From Clostridium sp. CAG:678 (GTDB lineage Bacteria > Bacillota > Clostridia > Oscillospirales > Acutalibacteraceae): a stretch of DNA of 47,775 nt. Location: contig HF991826.1 in the NCBI GenBank assembly GCA_000431535.1, positions 18,071-65,845 on the forward strand, in the 5' to 3' direction. Position numbers and translations under genes: made by a program. The stretch's first letter is position 1. Each line of letters starts with the position of its first letter. This document shows, piece after piece, positions 1 to 7,646 of the stretch. The notes under the pieces are model-generated. The model was not told the origin of the DNA, did no database searches, and saw only the letters and a list, made by a program, of their open reading frames with translations.

Positions 1-601
1 TGAGGTTATTGGACGGCACAAGGGTGATAATATCCCTTACCGCCTTAACTGCGGAATCAAAATCATCCGCAAGGATATCCACCGTACCCTCTTGTGCACA
101 CGCCTCTGCCGTAACTTCGGAAGGCGCGGTTACATAAAAATCCGCATCTTTAACGGCAACAACAACATCCGCCATATCCGCGATCAGCGCTGTTGTGCCG
201 ACCGCTGCACCGGCAACGATGGAGATCTGGGGAACAACGCCGGAAACGGAAGTGGACGCCTTAACGATCTCCCCATAAGCGGAGAGACCTTCAAATCCCT
301 CTTTCAGATCCATGCCGTTTGAATCGTAAATGCCTACCACCGGACAGCCCGTTTTGGACGCCAGATCATAAATCTTTTTGATTTTCGCGCACTGAGCAAC
401 GCTTACGGCACCGCCGTTTACACTGACATCCTGCGAAAACGCGTAAACCGGGGCTCCGTTTACAGTACCGAAACCGGCAACAACTTCTACATCGCCGTTT
501 GACGATTTGGCAAAAGCGTCTATTTCGGTAAAAACGCCGTCATCAAACAGAGAGACCAGTCTTTTGCGGGCATCGGCATCTTTAATTGCAAGTTCACTCA
601 C
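1..601 (-). CDS. biotin-dependent acyl-CoA carboxyltransferase subunit, N-terminal part (cut by window edge)
   Basis: The frame stays open from a GTG at 601 to the window edge, giving 200 residues. An AGGAGG box lies 8 bases before the GTG, which fixes the start. The protein has the crotonase-like fold of carboxyltransferases: a Gly-rich stretch (GAPVYAFSQDVSVNGGAV) followed by the segment CPVVGIYDSNG and the oxyanion-type stretch VAGAAVGTTALIADMAD. Members of this family (propionyl-CoA carboxylase beta, methylmalonyl-CoA decarboxylase alpha, glutaconyl-CoA decarboxylase alpha) move the carboxyl group between carboxybiotin and an acyl-CoA. In anaerobes they often work with a sodium-pumping decarboxylase complex. 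The C-terminal half and any biotin carrier or membrane partner lie outside the window, so the acyl-CoA substrate cannot be assigned. Confidence 0.85.
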   Translation of the reverse strand, partial: MSELAIKDADARKRLVSLFDDGVFTEIDAFAKSSNGDVEVVAGFGTVNGAPVYAFSQDVSVNGGAVSVAQCAKIKKIYDLASKTGCPVVGIYDSNGMDLKEGFEGLSAYGEIVKASTSVSGVVPQISIVAGAAVGTTALIADMADVVVAVKDADFYVTAPSEVTAEACAQEGTVDILADDFDSAVKAVRDIITLVPSNNL

Positions 602-656
602 ACGAATATCCTCCTTAATCCAATTTTCTTATGAATATATTTATCCATTCTTTGGT

Positions 657-685
657 ATTTTAACACTTTGAACGCACAATTACAA
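657..685 (-). promoter_or_regulatory. predicted sigma-A promoter of the carboxyltransferase gene
   Basis: On the minus strand there is TTGTAA at 685-680, a 17-base spacer, and TAAAAT at 662-657, about 55 bases before the GTG start. No other gene lies between. Confidence 0.5.
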
Positions 686-742
686 CAGTTTTTTCTTTTC
701 GTTTTAATATTATTCATAATAAATCGCAGCATATGCAAATCT

Positions 743-773
743 TAAAAGGAAAAGACCGATGAAACATCGGTCT
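743..773 (-). terminator. rho-independent terminator after the rluB-type gene
   Basis: A perfect 9-bp stem (AGACCGATG with CATCGGTCT, 753-773) with a 3-base loop is followed on the minus strand by a T-rich run (TTTCCTTTTA). It sits 17 bases after the stop of the pseudouridine synthase gene and likely ends the long unit that begins near 11.29 kb. Confidence 0.85.
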
Positions 774-789
774 AAACAGTTGAGATAGA

Positions 790-1536
790 TTATTTTGCGC
801 GGTAAGTGAGTCCGCAGGCGCGGAAAAGTTTTTTCAGTTCCGTTTCGTTAAGATCGCGGAAATCCCCTGTTTTGAGCATGCCGAGTTTAACGCCGGCAAT
901 CTCCGTTCTTTTCAGGCGGGAGACCTCCAACCCGAAATGTTCGCACATTTTCCGGATCTCCCTGTTTTTGCCCTCATGGATCTTAAATTCCAAAACGGTT
1001 CTTTCCTCTTCTTCCACAAGCGGCAGGATCTCACACGGCGCGGTTTTACCCGAATCGATCTCCACGCCCTCGCGCAGGGACTGGAGAACGTCATCGCCCA
1101 CCTTGGAACGGATGGTAACACGATATGTTTTTGTAACATGATGAGACGGATGCATAAGCCCGTTGGCAAGCGCGCCGTCATTCGTTAACAGAAGTAAGCC
1201 CTCGGAATCCCGATCCAGCCTGCCGACGGGATAGACGCGTTCTTTAATGCCGGTCAAAAGATCCATAACCGTTTTTCTGCCGCGGTCATCCGAAACGGTC
1301 GTTACATAGCCGCGCGGTTTATGGAGCATAAGATAGCGCATTGTTTCCTGACGGCTGATTTTTTTACCGCGAACGGTTACCAGATCTTTTTTTGGATCTA
1401 TTTTCGTGCCGAGGGAAACCGGGTGCCCGTTCACCTTGACTTTTCCCTCCTCAATCAACTGCTCACATTTGCGCCTGGACGCGACGCCGCATTCCGCCAT
1501 AAATTTTTGTAGTCTTATCTCATTTGGGTTCGGCAT
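790..1536 (-). CDS. rluB: RsuA/RluB-family rRNA pseudouridine synthase
   Basis: The 248-residue product has an N-terminal S4 RNA-binding domain (about residues 8-60, IRLQKFMAECGVASRRKCEQ) and a pseudouridine synthase domain with the family signature GRLDRDSEGLLLLTND at 105-120; Asp108 is the expected catalytic residue. It converts a uridine of 23S or 16S rRNA to pseudouridine. The frame extends upstream to 1680, but that extension lies inside dacF and is Arg/Lys-rich and unlike the family. The ATG at 1536 gives the normal S4 start and overlaps the dacF end by 17 bases, implying coupled translation. RluB (23S U2605) is more likely than RsuA in a Firmicute, but the target base is inferred. Confidence 0.9.
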   Translation of the reverse strand: MPNPNEIRLQKFMAECGVASRRKCEQLIEEGKVKVNGHPVSLGTKIDPKKDLVTVRGKKISRQETMRYLMLHKPRGYVTTVSDDRGRKTVMDLLTGIKERVYPVGRLDRDSEGLLLLTNDGALANGLMHPSHHVTKTYRVTIRSKVGDDVLQSLREGVEIDSGKTAPCEILPLVEEEERTVLEFKIHEGKNREIRKMCEHFGLEVSRLKRTEIAGVKLGMLKTGDFRDLNETELKKLFRACGLTYRAK

Positions 1537-2578
1537 AATCGTATTCCGCACTTTCATCCGCTGTAATTTCGACCGTGCGGATCTCCTTTTCTTTATACTT
1601 AATGACTGCTTTTCCGATTTGATCCCCAGCCGAGACCGGGCAGTAGACAAACGGAAAAACATAAAGCTCCACCGTGACAAGATTTTTATTTAAAACGCTT
1701 ACCTCAGCGGAATAAGAACATTTGATTTTATCTTTTACGCCGCCGACTGCGGCAACGTCAAGACCGGCGGAAAAAAGCTCCTGCCGGTATTTTGCAAAAC
1801 ATTCCTCATAAAGTTTTTTATGATCATTCCAGTCATCCGGCGCGCCGAGCGTTACGCAGACAAGTGTGTTTCCGTTTCTTTCGGCGGCGGAAACAAGGCA
1901 TCTGCCTGCTTTTTCCGTAAAACCGGTCTTGCCGCCGATACAGCCCTCCAGTTCCTGCAGCAGGCGGTTATGGTTATAAATCGTGTGTGTTTCGCCGTTG
2001 ATACGGATATCGGCGGAAGGCATTTTGAATATCTTTGAAAAATCAGTATTTTTCAGCGCATTTGCCGTTAGCACTGCCATATCCCGCGCGGTAGAATGGT
2101 GGTCCCCCGCATCCAGGCCGGACGGCGTTACAAACAGCGAACGGTGCAAACCGAGTTCAGCCGCTTTTCGATTCATGACGGCCGCAAAATCCTCCAAACT
2201 GCCGGAAAGATAGATTGCCGCTGCGTTTGCCGCGTCATTCCCGGAGGGGAGCAGCATGCCTGCAACAAGATCACGCAGCGTGATCCGATCGTTTTCACGC
2301 AGGCCGAGCAAAGAGCCTTCCGTATTGACCATATCCCAGGTAACATTTACCGTTTCATCCAGTTTGCCGCTTTCGCAGGCAATGAGGGACGGCAGTATTT
2401 TGGTGGTGGACGCGATGGGGCGCTCTTCATCCGCGTTCTTTTGATACAAAACCTCTAACGTAGCCGCATCCAGCACAATTGCGCTTGCGGCAGAGATCTC
2501 CGCCGCCTGAGCGCCCGACAGCGGAAACGAAGTGAATACAAACAGGAACGCTAAAAGCAATGAAATTTTCCGCAACAA
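1520..2578 (-). CDS. dacF: D-alanyl-D-alanine carboxypeptidase, DacF-like (peptidase S11)
   Basis: The 352-residue product trims the terminal D-Ala of peptidoglycan peptides outside the membrane. It has an N-terminal signal peptide (hydrophobic residues 5-20, cleavage after about AQAA at 26). All three penicillin-binding motifs are present: Ser57-Thr-Thr-Lys60 (SxxK), Ser112-Gly-Asn114 (SxN) and Lys217-Thr-Gly219 (KTG). After the catalytic domain, about 100 residues form the usual beta-rich C-terminal domain; a C-terminal amphipathic anchor is not obvious. The start is a TTG at 2578 with a GGTGAT box ahead; the next codon is also TTG, so the start is uncertain by one residue. It sits next to gerW, which fits a sporulation- or cell-cycle-linked role, but housekeeping DacA function is also possible. 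Confidence 0.9.
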   Translation of the reverse strand: MLRKISLLLAFLFVFTSFPLSGAQAAEISAASAIVLDAATLEVLYQKNADEERPIASTTKILPSLIACESGKLDETVNVTWDMVNTEGSLLGLRENDRITLRDLVAGMLLPSGNDAANAAAIYLSGSLEDFAAVMNRKAAELGLHRSLFVTPSGLDAGDHHSTARDMAVLTANALKNTDFSKIFKMPSADIRINGETHTIYNHNRLLQELEGCIGGKTGFTEKAGRCLVSAAERNGNTLVCVTLGAPDDWNDHKKLYEECFAKYRQELFSAGLDVAAVGGVKDKIKCSYSAEVSVLNKNLVTVELYVFPFVYCPVSAGDQIGKAVIKYKEKEIRTVEITADESAEYDYAEPK

Positions 2579-2624
2579 AATTAATCACCCGCTAATTATA
2601 TGCAGGTGATCCAATTTATATATT

Positions 2625-3029
2625 TTATTTTTCTGCCGGCGCAGCAGTTTCCTCTGTTTTCTCTGTATCCTTTGCTTTAACAAGCTGGGAGATCTGATCA
2701 ACGAGTTCAGGAATCATGGCGATGGCACGATCAGCAGAAGAGGTGTAGTTGTTGATCTGCATCATTCTGACCTTTTCGCCCTGAATAACGATGAAAGCAA
2801 CCGGGGAAATGGTGATGCCGCCGCCACCGCCGCCGCCGAAGAGTTCGTTGTTCTGCTTAGACGGAAGATCAGTGCCGCCGCTTGTGAAGCCGTATGAAAC
2901 CTTGGATACGGGAATCAAAGTGGTATCACCTGTTTTGATGGGCTCGCCGATAATGGTGGAAACATCAACCATCTGGCGCATTTTTTCAAGCGTGTTTTCC
3001 ATAATTTTGTTTACGGGTGTTTCTTTCAT
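2625..3029 (-). CDS. gerW: GerW/YtfJ-family spore protein
   Basis: This 134-residue protein matches the GerW (YtfJ) family, a small cytoplasmic or spore-associated protein needed for germination in Bacillus. The hallmarks are the N-terminal stretch NKIMENTLEKMRQMVDV, the central IGEPIKTGDTTLIPVSKVSYGF, and a run of seven glycines before the hydrophobic strand ISPVAFIVI. The C-terminus ends in a polar Lys/Glu/Ala tail. It lies directly downstream of the DUF2953 (ytfI) gene, the same pairing as ytfI-ytfJ in Bacillus. Its presence suggests, but does not prove, that the host forms spores; GerW homologs also occur in some non-sporulating Clostridia. Confidence 0.88.
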   Translation of the reverse strand: MKETPVNKIMENTLEKMRQMVDVSTIIGEPIKTGDTTLIPVSKVSYGFTSGGTDLPSKQNNELFGGGGGGGITISPVAFIVIQGEKVRMMQINNYTSSADRAIAMIPELVDQISQLVKAKDTEKTEETAAPAEK

Positions 3030-3052
3030 AGCGATTTTCTCCTTAAAAGAAA

Positions 3053-3826
3053 TTATTTATTATTATTTTTAATTATATTGACCAAAAATGTTTTCCCTGC
3101 CGACAGGGCAACTTTAAGCAAAAGCCCAACGCTTATGGAGCCGATAAACTGAAAGCCGTATTCGTTGCGCGGCGCGATAAAATCCGGAACAATGAGATCA
3201 TCAAAATTATCCACTTTCATGCCGCCGAGCACAGCGCCTTTAACAGGGTAATAAAAACCACAGATTCTGCCATAGGCACGGGCAATCTCGTCCGCATCGC
3301 CGCCGCCCACGATTATTTTAACATAAAGCGAATAAATATGAAAGCCTTTCATTAAAACCGAGAGCGCGCTGGAAGCCGTTTCCAGCATATTGGAAACGAG
3401 ATCCATGATGCCGACGATACCGTCTTTATCCCAGATATTCTTGATAAAATTCGGCTTTTTTTCTTTTTGCTGCGCAGGCGCATTGTTTTTTTGCGGCTCT
3501 GCCGCAGTATCTGCCTGCGGCGCCGGCTGCGCTGCCTGCGTGCCGGACGGCTCTGCCGGTTCAGAAGCGGCAGGCTTTTCGCTTTCGGGTTTTGAGGCGG
3601 TTTCTTTTTTCTTTTCTTTGCCCTTTGCGGACTTAGCCTCATTCGCCGCTTTCTGCGGAAAAAGAATGAAATTCAGTATTTTGGTTAATTCTATATCCTT
3701 TTCGATCCACAAAATGCTGATCGTTGTTTTCCATTTATCCGTATATGTGATCGTAAATGTTGCCGAAACGGAAAGGATCACGGCGATAATGACCACCAAT
3801 ACCGCTATTACAATTAATGCTGTCAT
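3053..3826 (-). CDS. DUF2953 membrane protein (YtfI-like)
   Basis: The 257-residue product starts with a membrane segment (residues 1-24, LIVIAVLVVIIAVILSVSA) and ends with a DUF2953-type beta-rich domain (about 130-250, with VGGGDADEIARAYG and a closing hydrophobic helix). Between them lies an unusually long low-complexity linker of Lys, Glu, Pro and Ala (about residues 60-125). It overlaps scpB by 4 bases (ATGA) and precedes gerW, matching the ytfI-ytfJ arrangement in Bacillus. The function of DUF2953 is unknown; a role in the spore or forespore envelope is inferred only from the neighbour. Confidence 0.8.
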   Translation of the reverse strand: MTALIVIAVLVVIIAVILSVSATFTITYTDKWKTTISILWIEKDIELTKILNFILFPQKAANEAKSAKGKEKKKETASKPESEKPAASEPAEPSGTQAAQPAPQADTAAEPQKNNAPAQQKEKKPNFIKNIWDKDGIVGIMDLVSNMLETASSALSVLMKGFHIYSLYVKIIVGGGDADEIARAYGRICGFYYPVKGAVLGGMKVDNFDDLIVPDFIAPRNEYGFQFIGSISVGLLLKVALSAGKTFLVNIIKNNNK

Positions 3827-4434
3827 TCTTCGCCCTCTTCCTTGTTGAGTTCTTCTATCATTGTATCATTTTTTTCTTCATCAAACAAGGTGGTTTGGCC
3901 ATTTTCTTTATTTTCTTCTTCATGATTAGGCAGATCGGGCAGATCGTCCAAACTGGAAAGGGAAAAGCAGCGCAAAAAACGATCCGTAGTGCCGTAAACA
4001 AGCGGCCTGCCGGGAAGATCAAGCCTGCCCTTTTCCTCGATCAAACCTTTCTGCACAAGATTGGAGATTGAGCCGGAGCAGTCCACGCCTCTGATCTGCT
4101 CAATAAAACTTTTTGTAACGGTTTTATTATAAGCGATGATGGCAAGCACTTCAAAAGCAGCCTGCGAAAGCGGCGTATTCTTTTTGATCTCAAGCAGCTT
4201 GCGCACATCGTCGCCATACTCCTCACGGGTACAGATCTGGTATTTGCCGTCCACACGGATCAGCCTGAGCCCGCTGTTGCGCTCCTCATATGTATCAGAA
4301 AGGCAGGAGAGCATCTTGGTTACACTCTCCACATCCAGTTCCAGCACATCGGCAAGCCTGGACGCCTCCACGGGATCACCGCAGGCAAAAAGCATTGCCT
4401 CAAGGCGTGCGATCACATTATTCTTATTCTCCAT
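3823..4434 (-). CDS. scpB: segregation and condensation protein B
   Basis: The 203-residue ScpB folds as two winged-helix domains. Typical stretches are IARLEAMLFACGDPVEASRLADVL at the start and SQAAFEVLAIIAYN with IRGVDCSGSISNLVQKGLIEE in the second domain. It joins ScpA and SMC to form the bacterial condensin that organises and segregates the chromosome. The C-terminal 40 residues form an acidic tail rich in Glu, Asp and Asn, longer than in many homologs. The start overlaps scpA by 11 bases and the stop overlaps the DUF2953 gene by 4, so translation is probably coupled through all three. Confidence 0.95.
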   Translation of the reverse strand: MENKNNVIARLEAMLFACGDPVEASRLADVLELDVESVTKMLSCLSDTYEERNSGLRLIRVDGKYQICTREEYGDDVRKLLEIKKNTPLSQAAFEVLAIIAYNKTVTKSFIEQIRGVDCSGSISNLVQKGLIEEKGRLDLPGRPLVYGTTDRFLRCFSLSSLDDLPDLPNHEEENKENGQTTLFDEEKNDTMIEELNKEEGEE

Positions 4435-5146
4435 CGCTGCGCACCTCGCTTACCATTTTTACTTCCGGATCATCCATGGGGCCGTCTAAAGTGATCTGCT
4501 TGGTTTTAGCCAGTTCAAGAACCGCCAAAAAAGTTGCCACAATATCACTTTTCGACTCCGCGTCACCAAAAAGCTTTAAAAAACGGATCTTGCCGCGTTT
4601 TTTAAGTTTGCCCATAACGGAGCCGATCTTGGACGCAACATTCACAAACTTGCGCGCCACGATCCGCCTGAAAGAATCAATGGGCGGCGGCAGTTTTCTC
4701 TGCGCCCTGCCGGCAGCGGAAATATAGGCGCTGAGCAATTCTTCACCCTCATGAAAACGCTCGTAATCATAATTAACGTAGCCTTCCTGCGGTTCACGGA
4801 CAAAACGGTTAAAGCCGTCTGTTCTTTCACTCAGTTTTTTTGCCATCAATTTGCAGTCCCTATATTCGATCAGTTCGCCGGTCAGTTCCTTTTTCAGCTG
4901 CTCCGCCTCTTCATGGCGCGGCAGCAGGGAAACCGTTTTGATATAGATCAGCCTTGCCGCCATTTCCAGAAAATCGCCGGCGATCTCAAAATCCGCATTT
5001 TCCATTTGCCGGACATAATCCAGATACTGATTCACAAGTTCCACGATCGGGATATCGTTTATATTCAGTTTATGCTTTGCAATCAGGTGCAAAAGAAGAT
5101 CCATAGGGCCTTCAAAGACCTCTAATTTATAATTTATCTGCTGCAT
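4424..5146 (-). CDS. scpA: segregation and condensation protein A (kleisin)
   Basis: The 240-residue product is the kleisin subunit that bridges the SMC heads and binds ScpB. The N-terminal signature YKLEVFEGPMDLLLHLI (about residues 6-22) with NINDIPIVELVNQYLDYV is diagnostic. The C-terminal winged helix (about 160-235) contains FLKLFGDAESKSDIVATFLAVLELAK, the SMC-contact region. It lies 8 bases after the M50 protease stop, within the same gene run. Confidence 0.95.
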   Translation of the reverse strand: MQQINYKLEVFEGPMDLLLHLIAKHKLNINDIPIVELVNQYLDYVRQMENADFEIAGDFLEMAARLIYIKTVSLLPRHEEAEQLKKELTGELIEYRDCKLMAKKLSERTDGFNRFVREPQEGYVNYDYERFHEGEELLSAYISAAGRAQRKLPPPIDSFRRIVARKFVNVASKIGSVMGKLKKRGKIRFLKLFGDAESKSDIVATFLAVLELAKTKQITLDGPMDDPEVKMVSEVRSDGE

Positions 5147-5154
5147 AAAACCTC

Positions 5155-5823
5155 TTATCCGAAGATCAGATTCGGAATAAAAAATATAAAATTACTGAAA
5201 ATGTTATTTAAAAATGCAAGCGGTGCGTTCAGGATACCCGTAAACAGCAATACCATAAGCACGATCATGATCACACGCTCGTAACGGAAATATTTTTCAT
5301 AAAGGCGATCCGGCAGGATCATAGCGAAGATGCGGGATCCATCCAGCGGCGGGATCGGCAGAAGATTGAATACAGCCAGCGAGATATTGATACTTGCCGT
5401 AAGGGAGAAGAGATACGCGATCACCCGTGCCGCCGCAGCACCGCTGAAAAAATGCAGAACTGCCGCGGAAACAAACGCCGAAACAAATGCCATTGCCAGA
5501 TTAGAGAGCGGGCCGGCAAGCGCTGTGAGCGCCACGCCTTTTCTGTAATCCTTAAATTTAAGCGGATTGATGGGAACAGGCTTGGCGTAGCCGATACCGA
5601 AAAGGAAGATCATGATTGTTCCGAGCGGATCAAGATGCGCGATCGGGTTAAAAGAAAGCCTGCCCATCTTTTTTGCCGTATCATCGCCCAGTTTATAAGC
5701 CGCCAGACCATGGCAGAGCTCATGCACAGGCAGGCAAAGGAAAACAACGATTGCCCGGGCGATGACCAGCATGATCACAACGGTAACATTCCCGGAGAAA
5801 ATTGCGGAAATAAGTGAAGACAT
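5155..5823 (-). CDS. site-2 protease family (peptidase M50) membrane metalloprotease
   Basis: The 222-residue, multi-pass membrane protein has the zinc motif HELCH at residues 34-38 and a second metal-site motif, PPLDGSRI, in the C-terminal half, as in S2P-type intramembrane proteases. It has about five or six hydrophobic segments and no PDZ domain, so it belongs to the short stand-alone branch (YwhC/SpoIVFB-like) common in Firmicutes. The ATG at 5823 has a GGGTG box 6 bases ahead and is preferred over the in-frame GTG at 5832. It sits between prmC and scpA, an order seen in several Clostridia. Its substrate is unknown. Confidence 0.88.
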   Translation of the reverse strand: MSSLISAIFSGNVTVVIMLVIARAIVVFLCLPVHELCHGLAAYKLGDDTAKKMGRLSFNPIAHLDPLGTIMIFLFGIGYAKPVPINPLKFKDYRKGVALTALAGPLSNLAMAFVSAFVSAAVLHFFSGAAAARVIAYLFSLTASINISLAVFNLLPIPPLDGSRIFAMILPDRLYEKYFRYERVIMIVLMVLLFTGILNAPLAFLNNIFSNFIFFIPNLIFG

Positions 5824-5838
5824 AAAATACACCCTTTG

Positions 5839-6675
5839 CTATTTTTGTGAAACGGCGATCCGGGGATTGCCGTAGAGATCATTTTGAATTTGGATATGGC
5901 TGTAGCCGGAATCGGATAACAGACTTTTCACGGCTCTGCCCTGCTCGTTTCCGATCTCAAAAAGGAGTTTTCCGCCCGGCTTTAAAAATCTTTTCCATGA
6001 TTTGATGATATAACGATAAAAATCAAGGCCGCTCTCGCCGCCGTCCAGCGCTTCTTTCGGTTCAAACTGCACTTCACGCTGTAGGGCGGAAATCTCGGAA
6101 GAACGGATATAGGGCGGATTGGAAACGATCATATCCACACTGTTCTCAGCAATCTGTGAAAAAGAATCCGCATTTAAAACATCACCCAAAACGGGATGCG
6201 CATTGTGAACACCGTCTGCATTTTTAAGAAGATATGTCATAGCGTCCGCGCTTTTTTCCACGCAAAACACATCTGCCGCCGGCACTGCCTTTGCAATGCT
6301 GATCCCGATACAGCCGCTTCCGGAGCAAAGATCATAGACAAGAGGGCTTCGCATCTGCTTTGCAGAGCGAACCGCAAGATCCACAAGTTCTTCCGTTTCT
6401 GGACGCGGAATAAGCACGCCTTTGCCGACGTAAAATTCAGATTCATAAAAATCCCATTTGCCAAGAACATACTGGAGCGGCTCGCCGCTTTTGAGTCTCC
6501 AAAGCGCATCCGCGATCGGCTTGAGCATAACGGGGGTTTCTTTATGCGTTTCGTATTCGCTGTTTTTGATGCCGGCAACGCTGCACACAAGGCAAAGTGC
6601 TTTGAACTGCGCCTCATCCACACCGTTGGCGCTCAAAAAATAAACACAATAATTATACGCGTCTTTCAGAGTCAC
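5839..6675 (-). CDS. prmC: peptide chain release factor N5-glutamine methyltransferase
   Basis: The 278-residue enzyme methylates the glutamine of the GGQ motif in release factors RF1 and RF2, using S-adenosylmethionine. Residues 1-80 form the helical release-factor-binding domain. The methyltransferase domain carries the SAM motif DLCSGSGCIG (115-124) and the glutamine-binding NPPY at 186-189, the class signature. It starts at a GTG that overlaps the stop of the DUF1385 gene (GTGA), so it is translationally coupled. Length is normal. No prfA lies beside it, unlike the common prfA-prmC order. Confidence 0.95.
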   Translation of the reverse strand: MTLKDAYNYCVYFLSANGVDEAQFKALCLVCSVAGIKNSEYETHKETPVMLKPIADALWRLKSGEPLQYVLGKWDFYESEFYVGKGVLIPRPETEELVDLAVRSAKQMRSPLVYDLCSGSGCIGISIAKAVPAADVFCVEKSADAMTYLLKNADGVHNAHPVLGDVLNADSFSQIAENSVDMIVSNPPYIRSSEISALQREVQFEPKEALDGGESGLDFYRYIIKSWKRFLKPGGKLLFEIGNEQGRAVKSLLSDSGYSHIQIQNDLYGNPRIAVSQK

Positions 6676-7640
6676 TTGATCTCATCATCCTCCGGATTAT
6701 CTGTAATAACCGCTTTGATTGCGGCGATACCGACTTCCAGTATATCGTCCGTAGGCTCTTTTGTTGTGAGCCGCTGCATCCAAAGGCCGGGCGCGGAAAC
6801 GATCTTGACAAAAAGATTATCATGCCGCCCGGCATATCGGATAAATTCATAGCAGATACCCATAATAACCGGCAGAAACAGAAGTTTCAAAAGGAGCCAT
6901 AAAATTCTTACAGCCGCGATGGCGGGAAAGATCTTGGCGATTATGGTGTAAAAGATAATGCTGAAAATGAGCACGACGAAAATAAACGAAGTGCCGCATC
7001 TGGGATGAAAGCGCGTGCATTTTTTGGCGTTTTCAACGGTAAGATCCAGCCCTGCCTCATAGCAGGCGATGGACTTATGCTCCGCGCCGTGATACATAAA
7101 CAGGCGCTTGATATCTTTCATCCGGCTGACAGCGGCGATATAGATCACGAAGATGATGATTTTCATGCTGCCTTCGATAAGACCCTGAAAATCCGTTATC
7201 GCGCCGCCCGACCATTCGTTTGCTTTATTAAACACAAACACGGGAAGATAAAAGAAGATGAAAAAGGCAAGCGCAATGCCGAGAACGGAACCGATCGCGG
7301 CAACGATACTGACCAGCTTTTCGCCGCACTTATCATTGAGCCAGCGTTCAAACTTGCTCATATCCTCTTCTTCAAAATCCTCCATGCCGGAAACCTCTGC
7401 GGAATACATCAGCGTTTTATAACCCATGATCATGGATTCCACAAAGCCCACAATGCCGCGGATGATCGGGATATTGAAAAATTTGTTTTTATTGCGCAGA
7501 AGTTTAATGGTGTGATATTCGGTAAGAATCTCTCCGTCCGGCTTTCTGACGGCGGTTGCCATGCCGCGCGGCCCCTGCATCATTACGCCCTCTATAAGCG
7601 CCTGACCGCCTACGGAAGTTTTGTGTGTTTTTCTGCTCAT
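6672..7640 (-). CDS. DUF1385 membrane protein (YqhQ-like)
   Basis: The 322-residue protein has the DUF1385 hallmarks: an N-terminal GGQALIEGVMMQGP (about residues 12-25), a central YHGAEHKSIACYEAG, and RCGTSF followed by several membrane segments. The function is unknown, though the conserved His/Glu/Cys residues suggest a metal site at the membrane. It is often next to prmC and prfA in Firmicutes, as here. Four or more hydrophobic helices lie at about 105-135, 150-170, 215-240 and 245-270. The ATG at 7640 follows a GGTGA box within the spacer from the kinase gene. Confidence 0.88.
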   Translation of the reverse strand: MSRKTHKTSVGGQALIEGVMMQGPRGMATAVRKPDGEILTEYHTIKLLRNKNKFFNIPIIRGIVGFVESMIMGYKTLMYSAEVSGMEDFEEEDMSKFERWLNDKCGEKLVSIVAAIGSVLGIALAFFIFFYLPVFVFNKANEWSGGAITDFQGLIEGSMKIIIFVIYIAAVSRMKDIKRLFMYHGAEHKSIACYEAGLDLTVENAKKCTRFHPRCGTSFIFVVLIFSIIFYTIIAKIFPAIAAVRILWLLLKLLFLPVIMGICYEFIRYAGRHDNLFVKIVSAPGLWMQRLTTKEPTDDILEVGIAAIKAVITDNPEDDEIK

Positions 7641-7646
7641 TCTTTC

